From Marinobacter azerbaijanicus (GTDB taxonomy: Bacteria; Pseudomonadota; Gammaproteobacteria; Pseudomonadales; Oleiphilaceae), in NCBI RefSeq assembly GCF_030250645.1, contig NZ_JASSVS010000006.1, positions 124,001 to 188,000 of the forward strand: a stretch of 64,000 nt of DNA, written 5' to 3'. Shown here piece by piece: positions 8,597 through 20,317 of this stretch. The position numbers were made by a program, and so were the translations under genes. Position 1 is the stretch's first letter; each line of letters begins with the position of its first letter. The notes below the pieces were generated by a model. That model ran no database searches, was not told the DNA's origin, and saw only the letters and a program-made list of their open reading frames with translations.

Positions 8597-8953
8597 ATGA
8601 GCCAGAGTGAGGCCAGATTCACCGTACGCAGTCTGATTGCGACAGCCATTGGCACCATAATCGTGACCGTTATCGTGCTTGAAGCCAGCGGCAGAATTGA
8701 CCATTCAGACAACAAGGATCACGTACCGGTGGGAGAATTTGAGGCGGTTCATATCACCCCGGGCGAGGAATTCCGCATGTCCCCCAAATCGTCGGAGCTT
8801 CATGCGGTCTGTGAGCAGGGTTATCTGGCCATCGCTGCCGACGCAGACCCCGATTTCCGGGGCATTCTTGTGGACTACAAGAACCGGGGTGTTCGCTGCA
8901 GTCGCGGTCCTGCCTCTGTAGACAGGAGTCAGGAGCCTGCGAACGATGAGTGA
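8597..8953 (+). CDS. Hypothetical membrane-anchored protein
   Basis: 118 residues from ATG 8597, with GGAG 9 nt upstream; a TTG codon just before it is less likely. One transmembrane segment near residues 9-28, then a small soluble domain with two cysteines (CEQGY and GVRCSRG). The stop overlaps the cmoA start by 8 bp, so it may be translationally coupled to cmoA. No domain recognised. Confidence 0.7.
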   Translation: MSQSEARFTVRSLIATAIGTIIVTVIVLEASGRIDHSDNKDHVPVGEFEAVHITPGEEFRMSPKSSELHAVCEQGYLAIAADADPDFRGILVDYKNRGVRCSRGPASVDRSQEPANDE

Positions 8954-9701
8954 TCCGAACAAAAAACCGGGACAGGCACTGGACCGGTTGTATGCCAGTG
9001 AGCGTGAAAGCGGGGAATTCCGCTTTGATGCGTCGGTAGCACGGGTATTCCCGGACATGATTCGCCGTTCGGTGCCTGGCTACACCACCATCATTCCGAT
9101 GATCGAGGTCATTACCGAGCAGTACGCCCGCCCGGGCAGCCACTGCTACGACCTGGGGTGTTCCCTGGGCGCCTCCACCCTGGCCATGCGCCACGGCATC
9201 GGTGACAGGGACTGCAGCCTGACAGGGGTCGACAACTCGGCCGCCATGATTGAACGCTGTGAACACTACATTGCCCTGGACGACCATCCATTACCCGTCA
9301 CCCTGCGTTGCGAAGATATTCTGGACACCTTCATCGACAATGCCTCGGTCACCACCCTGAATTTCACCCTCCAGTTTGTGGCGCCGGAAAGACGCGCGGA
9401 ACTGATGACACGCATTGCCGATGCCACTCTGCCAGGGGGTGTGCTGATTCTGTCTGAAAAGATCCGTTTTGAATCCGATGCTGAACAGGCAATACAGACG
9501 CAACTCCATCACGAGTTCAAGCGCGCCAACGGCTACTCCGACCTGGAGATCAGCCAGAAACGGTCGGCGCTGGAACAGGTGCTGATTCCGGAAACCCTGA
9601 CGGAGCACCGGCAAAGGCTGATGAAGGCGGGTTTTAACCAGGTGCTGGTGTGGTATCAGTGCTTCAACTTTGTTTCCATGCTCGCCATTAAATCGCCCTG
9701 A
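8946..9701 (+). CDS. cmoA: Carboxy-S-adenosyl-L-methionine synthase
   Basis: Makes carboxy-SAM from SAM and prephenate, the donor for 5-oxyacetyluridine (cmo5U34) in tRNA wobble positions. 251 residues. The SAM-fold motif YDLGCSLGAST lies near residue 64. The start lies within the end of the upstream small ORF and an AGGAG is about 10 nt before it. cmoB follows 11 bp later, the usual pair. Confidence 0.96.
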   Translation: MSDPNKKPGQALDRLYASERESGEFRFDASVARVFPDMIRRSVPGYTTIIPMIEVITEQYARPGSHCYDLGCSLGASTLAMRHGIGDRDCSLTGVDNSAAMIERCEHYIALDDHPLPVTLRCEDILDTFIDNASVTTLNFTLQFVAPERRAELMTRIADATLPGGVLILSEKIRFESDAEQAIQTQLHHEFKRANGYSDLEISQKRSALEQVLIPETLTEHRQRLMKAGFNQVLVWYQCFNFVSMLAIKSP

Positions 9702-9712
9702 ACGGAGCTTTC

Positions 9713-10708
9713 ATGACGACCTTCGACTGGCAGCGGTGTTTTTCCCCGCTGTTTGATGATCTTGACAGCCGTGGCCTGGAGCATTGGCGGCACCTGCTGC
9801 AGCAACAGCTCCACAGGCGCTTTGACGAGAACCCCCACGGTGATATCGCCCGCTGGCTGGAGGCGCTGAACACCCTGCCTGACATCCCGGACGCCGAGGC
9901 GGACCTGAACCGCTCTGCCATTACCCTTACGGCCCGGCAGCCTCTTTCCGCCACTACAGCCTCGCAACTTGAAGAGGGGCTGCGGGGGCTGATGCCCTGG
10001 CGCAAGGGGCCGTTTGATTTTTTTGGCACCTATATTGATACCGAATGGCGTTCGGACTGGAAATGGGACCGGGTATCGCCCTACCTTTCAGATCTGAGCG
10101 GCCGTCAGATCCTGGATGTGGGTTGCGGTTCCGGCTATCACTGCTGGCGCATGCTGGGAGAAGGCGCCGGTCGCGTGGTTGGTATCGATCCCGGACTGCT
10201 GTTCCTGTTCCAGTTCCTGAGCGTTAAACGGTACGTGGGTGCGGAGTACCGTGTTGACCTGCTGCCGGTGCGCATGGAAGACCTTCCGGCAAAACTGGAG
10301 GCCTTCGACACCACCTTCTCCATGGGCGTGCTCTACCACCGCCGCTCACCGCTGGATCACCTTCTTGAACTGAAAGACACGCTTCGGCCGGGGGGCGAGC
10401 TGGTGCTGGAAACCTTGATTGCGGACGGGCCGGAAGGCTACAGCCTGATGCCGGAAGATCGCTATGGCCGGATGCGGAACGTATGGTTTCTGCCCAGTTG
10501 CGACACCCTGCTGCGCTGGTTGGACCGGACCGGGTTTCGTAACGCCCGCGTGGTGGACGTAACCGAAACCACCATCGAAGAACAGCGGAGCACTGACTGG
10601 ATGCGCTTTCAGTCGTTGCAGGACTTTCTGGACCCGGACGACCCCGGGAAAACCATCGAAGGCTATCCGGGGCCGACGCGGGCAACGGTTATCGCCGACA
10701 AACCATAG
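9713..10708 (+). CDS. cmoB: tRNA U34 carboxymethyltransferase
   Basis: Transfers the carboxymethyl group of carboxy-SAM to 5-hydroxyuridine-34 of tRNA. 331 residues, standard for CmoB. N-terminal family-specific helical domain, then a SAM-binding fold with ILDVGCGSGYHCWRM near residues 127-141. Immediately follows cmoA. Converges with purA; the 25-bp gap contains no T-rich terminator. Confidence 0.96.
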   Translation: MTTFDWQRCFSPLFDDLDSRGLEHWRHLLQQQLHRRFDENPHGDIARWLEALNTLPDIPDAEADLNRSAITLTARQPLSATTASQLEEGLRGLMPWRKGPFDFFGTYIDTEWRSDWKWDRVSPYLSDLSGRQILDVGCGSGYHCWRMLGEGAGRVVGIDPGLLFLFQFLSVKRYVGAEYRVDLLPVRMEDLPAKLEAFDTTFSMGVLYHRRSPLDHLLELKDTLRPGGELVLETLIADGPEGYSLMPEDRYGRMRNVWFLPSCDTLLRWLDRTGFRNARVVDVTETTIEEQRSTDWMRFQSLQDFLDPDDPGKTIEGYPGPTRATVIADKP

Positions 10709-10733
10709 GGCCGTCGGCGACAGCCGTCAGTGA

Positions 10734-12038
<1,305 letters not shown>

Positions 12039-12112
12039 TCAATGCGGCTTCGCCGGTCGACGGAATAACCGCAGATTTACCTGTAAATGAGTAGCCTGAT
12101 ACCTGTCGGCTA

Positions 12113-13294
12113 TCAGCCCAACTGCTCCACGACCCACTGGCCGTCGCGCTTTACCAGAATCCGGTCGCAATTTCGGGACCGAGGATCAATGCCTTCGTCT
12201 TCAGGCAGCGCCCTGACAACGGTCTCGGTCATCCGCAATCCGGAGATAACGCCGCCAAGGGCGGGGTCTTCCTCAGCCGGCGCCCAGATCGCTTTGGCGG
12301 CCGGCCTGGGTCGCTGCCCGAGAGACACCAGGGCACGGATATCCAGACTGAATCCGGTGGCCGGGCGTGCCCGGCCAAAGTCACTGCCGATGGCGTCGTA
12401 CCGGCCACCCTTGGCAACCGCGTCGCCATGTCCCGGCACATAGGCCGCGAAAACAAGCCCGGTATGGTAGTTGTATCCACGAAGTTCGCAGAAGTCGAAA
12501 CCGAAGCTCACCTCCGGGTAGTTTGCGGCCAGCATTCCAGCCACCCGCTCCAGCTGTTCAAGTGCGCGCACGAGTGGCCTTGGTGCCCCCTCTAGAATGC
12601 GCCTGGCTTCCACCAGAGCTTCCCTTCCGCCACTGACTCGCGCCAGCTCCCTGAGCATCGCTCCGGAGGATCCCGGAGGGCAGTCTCCCAGCAGTTGATC
12701 CAGCTCCGGGACCGATTTTCGCGCCATGGCATCGAAAATCGCTGCGCCCGTCTCACGATCAAACCCGGCTTCACCCACCAGAGTTTCATAGATGGCCACA
12801 TGGGCCAGATCCAGGTGGATTCGCGGTAAACCGGACACTCTCAGTGTTTCCAGCATCAGACTGATCACTTCCATATCCGCCGATTCGGAAGCGCTGCCAA
12901 AAAGCTCGCAACCTGCCTGGATCGGCGTGCGACCGGTCAACATATGTCGCGGCCGGGTGTGCAGGACATGGCCGGCGTAACAGAGCCGGGTAATGCCTTC
13001 CTGGCCGAGTGTGTGGGCATCAATGCGTGCTGCCTGGGGTGTCATGTCTGCCCGCAAACCCATCATCCGGCCGGTCAGCTGGTCGGTCAGTTTGAAGGTC
13101 TGAAGCTCCAGATCATGCCCGGTGCCGGTGAACAGCGACTCCAGGTATTCAATCAATGGAGGGATAACCAGCTGGTAACCCCAGTGCTGGCACGTATCCA
13201 TTACATCCCGGCGCAGGGATTCAATCTGTCCAGCCAGTGGCGGGAGGATGTCTTCCACGCCATCCGGCAGCAGCCAGCGATCAGATACTGTCAT
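12113..13294 (-). CDS. hisZ: ATP phosphoribosyltransferase regulatory subunit
   Basis: HisRS-like paralogue without aminoacylation activity that activates the short form of HisG in the first step of histidine synthesis. 393 residues with the class II synthetase-like fold (LLPDGVEDILPP at the N-terminus; motif-2-like RLCYAGHVLHTRP). Lacks a C-terminal anticodon-binding domain. Its presence implies that the genome encodes a short HisG, not seen here. Lies upstream of purA, probably cotranscribed. Confidence 0.95.
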   Translation of the reverse strand: MTVSDRWLLPDGVEDILPPLAGQIESLRRDVMDTCQHWGYQLVIPPLIEYLESLFTGTGHDLELQTFKLTDQLTGRMMGLRADMTPQAARIDAHTLGQEGITRLCYAGHVLHTRPRHMLTGRTPIQAGCELFGSASESADMEVISLMLETLRVSGLPRIHLDLAHVAIYETLVGEAGFDRETGAAIFDAMARKSVPELDQLLGDCPPGSSGAMLRELARVSGGREALVEARRILEGAPRPLVRALEQLERVAGMLAANYPEVSFGFDFCELRGYNYHTGLVFAAYVPGHGDAVAKGGRYDAIGSDFGRARPATGFSLDIRALVSLGQRPRPAAKAIWAPAEEDPALGGVISGLRMTETVVRALPEDEGIDPRSRNCDRILVKRDGQWVVEQLG

Positions 13295-13425
13295 GAGATT
13301 CGGTTGTCCGTTCTGCCCCGGGGCAAAAACTTGAGCCGCGGGAGTGCACAGGATTTAGGGCGATGTTCGGTACCAGATAAAAACCCGAACCAAAACCGGC
13401 AGAATTTTACACTGTTGGCAGGCAC

Positions 13426-13458
13426 AAAAAAACCGGAATACCGAGGTATTCCGGTTTT
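13426..13458 (-). terminator. Rho-independent terminator of the hfq-hflXKC operon
   Basis: The minus-strand transcript leaving hflC (stop 13478) meets an 11-13 bp stem (AACCGGAATAC pairing with GTATTCCGGTT, tetraloop) followed by seven T. This closes the miaA/hfq/hflX/hflK/hflC run and separates it from hisZ. Confidence 0.9.
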
Positions 13459-13477
13459 GTCAGTCTGACGCCGACGG

Positions 13478-14353
13478 TTAACGAGCGCCCTGGGGGTCCT
13501 TGAGGAATCTCAGGAAGTCGCTGTCAGTGTCGATGATCATGATGTCATCTTCGTTCGCGAAGGTCTTCTGATAGGCTTCAAGACTGCGATAGAAACTATA
13601 GAACTCGCTGTTAGAGCCATAGGCGTCAGCGTAGATCTGGGCTGCTCCTGCATCGCCCTCACCGCGCATTTCTTCTGCCTTGGCAAAGGCTTCCGCCAGG
13701 ATAACCGTTCTCTGCCGATCAGCGTCAGCCCGGATACCCTCCGCCAGCTCGCGACCACGGGAACGGAATTCCTGTGCCAGCTTTTCACGTTCGGTTGCCA
13801 TGCGGCGGAAAACATTCTGGCTGACCTGGCCGGGGAATTCGATCGCCTTGACGCGAATATCCACCACCTGGATGCCAAATTCCTTCTGTGCCGTTTCATT
13901 CACCCGTTCGGTTAGCGTAATCATCAATTCGTCACGCTGACCGGAAACCACCTCAACCATGGTGCGCACACCGAATTCATCGCGCAGGCCGTTATCGACC
14001 CGGGACATCAACAGCTCGGATGCCCGGTACTCATCGCCACCAGTGGCGCGATAGAACTGGTCCACATCCTGAATTTTCCAGGCGATGTACGAATCCACGT
14101 CAAGCGGCTTCTTCTCGATGGTCAGGTACTGGCGCGACGGCAGGTCGGTTGTCAGCAACCGGACATCGAACTCCCTGACCTGATCAATGACAGGCACCTT
14201 GAAGTGAAGCCCGGCTTCAATGTCGGTTTCGATCAACTCACCAAACCGCAGCAACACACCACGGTGGGTTTCCGGAATGATGTATACGCTGGACAGCGTC
14301 ACGAGCACTATGATCAGGGCGCCAGCAAGGCCTACTATGCTTTTGGATCCCAT
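13478..14353 (-). CDS. hflC: HflC, modulator of FtsH protease
   Basis: 291 residues from ATG 14353, which has GGAG about 9 nt upstream; the open frame reaches 14392 but that overlaps hflK. One N-terminal membrane anchor (about 7-25), then the SPFH/Band 7 domain and a coiled-coil region. With HflK it forms a large periplasmic cage around the FtsH protease. Separated from hflK by one base, so translation is coupled. Confidence 0.96.
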   Translation of the reverse strand: MGSKSIVGLAGALIIVLVTLSSVYIIPETHRGVLLRFGELIETDIEAGLHFKVPVIDQVREFDVRLLTTDLPSRQYLTIEKKPLDVDSYIAWKIQDVDQFYRATGGDEYRASELLMSRVDNGLRDEFGVRTMVEVVSGQRDELMITLTERVNETAQKEFGIQVVDIRVKAIEFPGQVSQNVFRRMATEREKLAQEFRSRGRELAEGIRADADRQRTVILAEAFAKAEEMRGEGDAGAAQIYADAYGSNSEFYSFYRSLEAYQKTFANEDDIMIIDTDSDFLRFLKDPQGAR

Positions 14354-14354
14354 A

Positions 14355-15554
14355 TTATCTACTCCTCCGAACGCCAGTATCCTGCCTGCCACGCAGTTCC
14401 TGAATTACCTGGTCTGACAGGGTCTTGATGTCGACGTCTCCGCTGCCAGAGCTTCCGGAGCTGCTCTGATTGCCAGCGCCTGCGCCAGAGCGATTCGTCA
14501 GCCTGTCCAGGGGCAGATACATCATGTTGTCGCTGCTTTGCGTGTCCACCAGCACTTTACTGGTCCTGGACAGCACGCCTTCAAGTGCCTGGATGTACAT
14601 GCGCTCACGGGTGACTTCCGGTGCGTTCTCGTACACACCAAGCACCGCCAGGAAGCGTGAGGTTTCACCACGTGCCCTCTCGATTACCTCTTCCTTATAG
14701 GCAGAGGCCTCTTCGGTCAAGCGCTGAGCCCGGCCGCGAGCCTCCGGAACCACTTTGTTACGGTAGGTTTCGGCTTCTTCCTTGAGCTGTTGCTCATCTT
14801 CTCGGGCGCGCTGCACTTCCCGGAAAGCATCCTGTACCGCATCCGGCGGCTGGGTGCTCTCAACGTTGACACGGACGATTGACAGACCTGTGCCATAATC
14901 CTCCAGGAAGGTCTGAAGACGCTGTTCGACACGCACGGCCAGCTCTGCACGCCCTTCAGTCAGAACATCGTCCAACGTCGAACTGCCAACTTCGTGGCGC
15001 AGGGCGCTGTCGGTCGCATATGCCAGCGCCTGATTGGAATCACGGACATTCAGCACATAGGCCCTGGCGTCGCCAACGCGGTACTGAACCTGCAGGTCCA
15101 CAGATACAAGATTCTCGTCCTGTGTCAGCATCTGCCCCGTGGATTCCGCATTCCGCACGCTGGTGACTCTCACCAACCGAACGCTATCAATCAACGGAAC
15201 CTTGAACCGCAGGCCAGGAGGTTCTGTGCGGCTGAATTCGCCAAAGCGCAGAACAACCGCACGCTCCTGTTCGTCCACTGTGTAAAAAGACTGAAAAACG
15301 ACGTACCCGACAAAAATGATTGCCGCCAGGGCAAGAATTGCCCCGAATCCGCCGGCGCTGCCGCCACCGGAGGGAGAGCCGCCACTACCACCTGACTTGT
15401 TGCCCTTGCCACCGAGCAACTTGTTGAGCTTGTCGAGGCCCTTTTTCAGCGCTTCGTCCAAGTCTGGTGGACCCTGATCTTTGCCACCACGACCGCCACC
15501 GGTTCCCCAGGGGTCATTGTCGTTGCGGTTTCCACCCGGTTCATTCCAGGCCAT
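14355..15554 (-). CDS. hflK: HflK, modulator of FtsH protease
   Basis: 399 residues from ATG 15554 (MAWNEPGG, the family start), with GGAG 8 nt upstream. Gly-rich N-terminal tail, a transmembrane helix at about 80-98, SPFH domain and a long helical arm rich in charged residues. The Gly/Ser-rich C-terminus (GAGAGNQSSSGSSGSGD) is typical of HflK. Partner of HflC; downstream of hflX on the same strand, 78 bp away. Confidence 0.97.
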   Translation of the reverse strand: MAWNEPGGNRNDNDPWGTGGGRGGKDQGPPDLDEALKKGLDKLNKLLGGKGNKSGGSGGSPSGGGSAGGFGAILALAAIIFVGYVVFQSFYTVDEQERAVVLRFGEFSRTEPPGLRFKVPLIDSVRLVRVTSVRNAESTGQMLTQDENLVSVDLQVQYRVGDARAYVLNVRDSNQALAYATDSALRHEVGSSTLDDVLTEGRAELAVRVEQRLQTFLEDYGTGLSIVRVNVESTQPPDAVQDAFREVQRAREDEQQLKEEAETYRNKVVPEARGRAQRLTEEASAYKEEVIERARGETSRFLAVLGVYENAPEVTRERMYIQALEGVLSRTSKVLVDTQSSDNMMYLPLDRLTNRSGAGAGNQSSSGSSGSGDVDIKTLSDQVIQELRGRQDTGVRRSR

Positions 15555-15632
15555 AGTTTTCTCCGTTCCAAACGAGTCGAATGGCTGCAAATACTAGGGA
15601 TTTATAAGCTCCCCGGCAATAGCACAGCCTGT

Positions 15633-16931
15633 CTATGTACGTTGATCGTCGAGTCTTACGTCTTTTTCGCGCACGCCGGCGCGGCTGAGGAGCTGTAACC
15701 AGTCCCGGTGCTGCAGGCGAACCTCCAGTACCGAATCCCCGCTATCACGGTGATTTTCGGACACCACGGACCCGGCCTGGTGCAGCAGTGCCCGCAGCTT
15801 TCCATCCGCTGGCCCCAGCAGCACGAACTGATGAATTACATCTTCCGCCAGGCGCTCCACAATGGAATCGAACAGGCCATCAAGCCCTTCGCCGGTAACA
15901 GCGGACACCCAGGCGCGAACCGGTACGCCATCTTCGTTGCGCTCTATTCGCGGCTGAAAATTATCCAGAAGATCAATCTTGTTGAAAACCTGCAGTACCG
16001 GAATCTCGTCGGCACCGATTTCCGCCAGCACCTCTTCAACCTGCTCCATGTTCTCTTCCCGCCGATGATCGTGGCAGTCGATTATGTGAAGCAGGAGGGA
16101 GGCCTCCGTGGTTTCCTCAAGGGTGGCACGGAAAGCCTCTACCAGCTTATGGGGGAGGTGGCGGATAAATCCCACGGTGTCCGCCATTACGACCGGCCCG
16201 ATATCAGGAAGTTCCAGCCGTCTCAGGGTCGGGTCAAGGGTCGCAAACAGCTGATTGGCCGCGTACACAGTGGACGTTGTGATGCGATTGAACAGCGTGG
16301 ATTTGCCAGCATTGGTGTAACCCACCAGGGAAACCGTTGGAATATCCGCACGCTTGCGGGCGCGACGCCCCTGGTTGCGCTGCTTACGGACTTTATCAAG
16401 CCGACGGTGAATGGACTTGATGCGCTCCCTCAGCAACCGCCGGTCGGTCTCCAACTGGGTTTCACCCGGGCCCCGAAGGCCGATGCCGCCCTTCTGCCGC
16501 TCCAGGTGGGTCCACCCCCGGACCAGGCGCGTGGACATATGTTCCAACTGGGCCAGCTCCACCTGAAGTTTACCTTCATGGGTGCGGGCCCGCTGGGCAA
16601 AAATATCGAGAATGACACCGGTACGATCCAGCACGCGACATTGGAGCTCGCGCTCGATGTTACGTTCCTGGCTGGGGCTGAGTGCGTGGTTGAAAAGCAC
16701 CACATCGGCTTCGTTCGCGGTTACCGCATCGCGGATTTCTTCCAGCTTACCCTCGCCAACAAAAAATCTCGGACTCGGCTGCTTGCGCGAGCCGGTCACA
16801 ACCCCCACCGGCTCTACTCCGGCGGACCAGACCAGCTCACGGAACTCATCCAGATCCTCGGATTCTTCGTGGGAGGAAAACTCAATATGAACGAGAATTG
16901 CCCGTTCACCAACGTCTGGACGTTCAAACAA
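15633..16931 (-). CDS. hflX: Ribosome-associated GTPase HflX
   Basis: 432 residues. N-terminal HflX domain, a basic helical linker (RKQRNQGRRARKR near 182-194), then the G domain with P-loop GYTNAGKS (204-211) and G3 DTVGF. HflX splits stalled or heat-damaged 70S ribosomes. It follows hfq by 119 bp, the conserved hfq-hflX-hflK-hflC order. Confidence 0.97.
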   Translation of the reverse strand: MFERPDVGERAILVHIEFSSHEESEDLDEFRELVWSAGVEPVGVVTGSRKQPSPRFFVGEGKLEEIRDAVTANEADVVLFNHALSPSQERNIERELQCRVLDRTGVILDIFAQRARTHEGKLQVELAQLEHMSTRLVRGWTHLERQKGGIGLRGPGETQLETDRRLLRERIKSIHRRLDKVRKQRNQGRRARKRADIPTVSLVGYTNAGKSTLFNRITTSTVYAANQLFATLDPTLRRLELPDIGPVVMADTVGFIRHLPHKLVEAFRATLEETTEASLLLHIIDCHDHRREENMEQVEEVLAEIGADEIPVLQVFNKIDLLDNFQPRIERNEDGVPVRAWVSAVTGEGLDGLFDSIVERLAEDVIHQFVLLGPADGKLRALLHQAGSVVSENHRDSGDSVLEVRLQHRDWLQLLSRAGVREKDVRLDDQRT

Positions 16932-17050
16932 GTAGCAAAAACTCCGAATCAGTCAGGCCAGGCCTGTCATCAAAACAAACACCCGCGGCCCTGGAAACCT
17001 TATCAGTTTCTTCGGGAGCGCGGGTGGCAACGCCGGAATAACCGGGTAAA

Positions 17051-17299
17051 TCAGTCTTCAGACTCTTCTCCGCCCGGAGCCTGTGGCGGGATACGAACAT
17101 TCCGCGCGGGCACCACTGTGGAAATAGCATGCTTGTAGACCATCTGGCTGACAGTATTTTTCAGCAAAATCACGAACTGGTCGAAAGACTCAATCTGGCC
17201 CTGAAGCTTGATGCCATTGACCAGAAAGATAGAAACCGGAATGCGTTCCTTGCGCAATGCATTAAGGTAAGGGTCTTGTAGAGAGTGCCCTTTTGACAT
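17051..17299 (-). CDS. hfq: RNA chaperone Hfq
   Basis: 82 residues from ATG 17299 ([16 protein letters not shown]), with a GGAG Shine-Dalgarno 7 nt upstream; the frame reaches further up but those codons are intergenic. Sm1 and Sm2 motifs are intact ([18 protein letters not shown], then [10 protein letters not shown]). Forms the hexamer that pairs sRNAs with mRNAs. The acidic C-terminus (GGEESED) is short, as in Pseudomonas. miaA ends 40 bp upstream. Confidence 0.98.
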   Translation of the reverse strand: MSKGHSLQDPYLNALRKERIPVSIFLVNGIKLQGQIESFDQFVILLKNTVSQMVYKHAISTVVPARNVRIPPQAPGGEESED

Positions 17300-17339
17300 G
17301 TGTTTTCTCCTGTTTATAAGTAAAGGCAGATCGTCATTT

Positions 17340-18383
17340 TCAAAGTTTAAATGTGGTGCGAAATTCAATAATTTTCAAGGCAGTGTCTGACATAAGTTTG
17401 TTTTCACTGTCCAGCCAGTCCAAACCGGACCATTTTCGCAACCAGGTCAGCTGTCGCTTGGCAAGCTGCCGGGTAGCAGCAGTTCCCTTCTCGACCATGG
17501 TGGTGTAATCATAATCACCAGCCAGATAGGACCATGCCTGACGATACCCGACACAACGCATGGAAGGCAGGCCGGGGTGCAAGTCGCCTCTGGCCATCAG
17601 CGCCCTGACCTCATCAAGAAAACCAGCATCCAGCATTACCTGAAAACGGCGGTTGATTCTGTCGTGGAGCGTTCGCCTCTCGGCCGGAGCCATCGCTAGC
17701 TGCACTACAGTATACGGAAGAGACGGCGTTTCGTCTGCCTGCCATTGAGTGAAATAGGTGTAATCCTCAATACCTTCTCCATTCTCATCGCCGCGCGCAT
17801 TCTCCCGACCGGATCTGTTCTCCCAGATCGAAGATATCGGCCGGCCGGTCAGACGAATCACCTCAAGTGCCCGGACCAGCCGCTGTCGGTTGTTCTGGTG
17901 AATCAGCCCGGCCGCTACCGGGTCCCGCTGCTCCAGCTCCTGATAAAGGGCGCCCCACCCTCTCTCCCGGGCCTCCTGCTCCAGCGCCTGCCGAATGTCG
18001 GGGTCAGCGGAAGGCAGGTCAGACATCCCATGCAGCAACGCCTTGAAATACATCATGGTGCCCCCCACCAGCAACGGGATCCGGCCCGCCGAGGTAATCT
18101 GCGCCATTTCATCAAGGGCATCACGGCGAAAGTCCGCCGCAGAGTACGTTTCTGCCGGGTCACAGATATCAATCAGCCGGTGAGGTGCCTGGGCAAGCTC
18201 TTCCCTGGACGGTTTTGCCGTGCCGATATCCATGCCCCGGTATATCATCGCAGAATCCACGCTGATGATCTCACAGGGAAGACGACGACAGAGTTCAATG
18301 GCCAGATCGGTCTTGCCGGAGGCCGTTGGTCCCATCAGGCATATGGCAGGAGGCCTGGCTCCGTGCAGCGGGGTTGCACTCAT
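17340..18383 (-). CDS. miaA: tRNA dimethylallyltransferase
   Basis: Adds the dimethylallyl group to A37 of tRNAs that read UNN codons. 347 residues from ATG 18383 (MSATPLHG); the longer frame to 18497 runs into mutL and is not used. P-loop GPTASGKT near residue 18; [16 protein letters not shown] just downstream is the family signature. Starts 7 bp after mutL, the usual order mutL-miaA-hfq. Confidence 0.97.
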   Translation of the reverse strand: MSATPLHGARPPAICLMGPTASGKTDLAIELCRRLPCEIISVDSAMIYRGMDIGTAKPSREELAQAPHRLIDICDPAETYSAADFRRDALDEMAQITSAGRIPLLVGGTMMYFKALLHGMSDLPSADPDIRQALEQEARERGWGALYQELEQRDPVAAGLIHQNNRQRLVRALEVIRLTGRPISSIWENRSGRENARGDENGEGIEDYTYFTQWQADETPSLPYTVVQLAMAPAERRTLHDRINRRFQVMLDAGFLDEVRALMARGDLHPGLPSMRCVGYRQAWSYLAGDYDYTTMVEKGTAATRQLAKRQLTWLRKWSGLDWLDSENKLMSDTALKIIEFRTTFKL

Positions 18384-18390
18384 AAAGGCC

Positions 18391-20298
18391 CTAACGCCCC
18401 CGCAGGAACAGCTTGTCCAGCTCGGACAGTGTGACCACGGTCCAGGTTGGCCGGCCGTGGTTACACTGGCCACTGCGCTCAGTGGCCTCCATATCACGCA
18501 ACAGGGTGTTCATTTCCGGAATAGTCAGTTGCCGGTTGGCGCGTACCGAACCATGACAGGCCATGGTGCCAAGCAGTTCGTGGGTGACTGCCTCCACGCG
18601 GTCACTTTCACCGTTTTCAATCAGATCCGACAGCACATCCCTGACCAGCTGCTCGGCATCCGCGCCCCGCAGCAGGGCTGGAACCTGCCGCACAGCTATG
18701 GTTTCAGGGCCGATCCTTTCCACTCTCAACCCCAACTGCAGCAGCTCTTCACCATGGGTTTCAGCCAAAGCAGCCTCTTTCTGGCTGACCGCAAGGGAAA
18801 CCGGCACCAGAAGTGGCTGGCTTTTGAGATCCTGGGCTTCCAGCGCACGCTTCATGCGTTCGTAGGTGATGCGCTCGTGGGCCGCGTGCATATCCACCAC
18901 AATCATGCCCTGGCGACTCTGGGCAAGGATGTAAATCCCGTGCAGCTGGGCGATGGCAAAACCCAGAGGCGGCTCGTCGCCACTATCCTGGGGCGGCGTG
19001 GGAGATGCAACTGCCAACTCTCCTGTTTCAGCCATGGCTGGCTGACCATTCACACCACCACCCTCATTCAGGGACTGATAGAAGGCCATCTGGTCACGGG
19101 CCTGCCATTCGTGCTGCGGCGGCTGCGGACTACCGGAAAACCCGGCTGGCTGCTGGCCACCAGCGGCGGCAAAAGACTCGGGAGCCGGATGGTGGCTCAC
19201 CCCGGGCATGGCTGACTGGGCGCCGTACCGGTCGGATACGCCAGCCGCCTCACGCCCATGGGACTGGGCCACGGCGCCCCTCAGGTGGTCATCCGGCCGC
19301 ACATCCGCCAATGCCTTGTGGAGAGTGCGGAAAATAAAATCGTGAACCAGGCGACCATCGCGAAAACGCACCTCGTGTTTGGTGGGGTGCACGTTGACAT
19401 CGACATTCGACGGATCAACCTCCAGGTACAGCACGAAAGCCGGGTGGCGGTTGTTGTAGAGCACATCACGGTAGGCTTGGCGCACCGCATGGGCCACCAG
19501 CCGGTCACGGATCACCCGGCCATTGACGAAAAAGTACTGCAGGTCCGCCTGGCTGCGGGAAAAGGTGGGCAGCGCCACCCAGCCCCAGAGCTTAAGCCCT
19601 GTCGCCTCGGCATCGATCACTACGGAATTGTCGATGAACTGCTGCCCGCACAGGGAACCGATTCGCCGTTCACGGTCCAGTGGGTTCTCTGCCGGACGCA
19701 GGCTCTGGACCACGCGCTGGTTATGGCGAAGTGTAAACCCGGTATCGAAGCGGCTCAGAGCCTGCCGTCGTACACATTCGTCCACGTGATTGAATTCGGT
19801 TTTTTCTGTACGGAGAAATTTTCGACGGGCGGGCGTATTAAAAAACAGGTCCCGCACCTCGACCGTTGTGCCCACCGGATGGGCCGCTGGCAAGATGGTG
19901 GCATCCATGTCGCGCCCTTCCACTTCCACCTTCGAGGCCGCTTCCTGGCTTTCGGTCCGTGAGGTTAACGCAAGCCGGGAGACCGAACTGATACTCGCCA
20001 GGGCCTCACCGCGGAAACCGAGTGACGCTACCGCTTCAAGATCGTCAAGATTCGCAATCTTGCTGGTGGCGTGGCGGCTGAGGGCCAGGGGAAGATCCGC
20101 CTCGTCGATGCCGCTGCCGTCATCACGAATCCGGATGAGTTTGACACCCCCCTGTTCAATCTCGATATCAACCCGCCGGGCGCCGGCGTCGAGCGCGTTT
20201 TCAATCAGTTCCTTGACGACCGAAGCCGGACGCTCAACCACCTCGCCGGCAGCAATCTGGTTTGCCAGGCGTGGAGTCAGTAATCGAATGGAGGGCAT
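18391..20298 (-). CDS. mutL: DNA mismatch repair protein MutL
   Basis: 635 residues. GHKL ATPase N-terminus with the metal/ATP Asn in [10 protein letters not shown] and the lid [10 protein letters not shown]; a flexible Gln/Pro/Gly-rich linker (about 345-430); C-terminal dimerisation domain with [10 protein letters not shown]. No DQHAx2Ex4E endonuclease motif is evident ([15 protein letters not shown] is close but not the canonical form), as expected for a species using MutH-type or MutH-less repair. Follows amiB by 19 bp. Confidence 0.97.
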   Translation of the reverse strand: MPSIRLLTPRLANQIAAGEVVERPASVVKELIENALDAGARRVDIEIEQGGVKLIRIRDDGSGIDEADLPLALSRHATSKIANLDDLEAVASLGFRGEALASISSVSRLALTSRTESQEAASKVEVEGRDMDATILPAAHPVGTTVEVRDLFFNTPARRKFLRTEKTEFNHVDECVRRQALSRFDTGFTLRHNQRVVQSLRPAENPLDRERRIGSLCGQQFIDNSVVIDAEATGLKLWGWVALPTFSRSQADLQYFFVNGRVIRDRLVAHAVRQAYRDVLYNNRHPAFVLYLEVDPSNVDVNVHPTKHEVRFRDGRLVHDFIFRTLHKALADVRPDDHLRGAVAQSHGREAAGVSDRYGAQSAMPGVSHHPAPESFAAAGGQQPAGFSGSPQPPQHEWQARDQMAFYQSLNEGGGVNGQPAMAETGELAVASPTPPQDSGDEPPLGFAIAQLHGIYILAQSRQGMIVVDMHAAHERITYERMKRALEAQDLKSQPLLVPVSLAVSQKEAALAETHGEELLQLGLRVERIGPETIAVRQVPALLRGADAEQLVRDVLSDLIENGESDRVEAVTHELLGTMACHGSVRANRQLTIPEMNTLLRDMEATERSGQCNHGRPTWTVVTLSELDKLFLRGR

Positions 20299-20317
20299 GT
20301 TACCGGGACACCTCGTT

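Noticed and set aside
15708-17138. 476-codon plus-strand ORF
   Set aside because: Antisense shadow of hflX and hfq, which have clear family motifs; composition is that of a GC-rich complementary frame.
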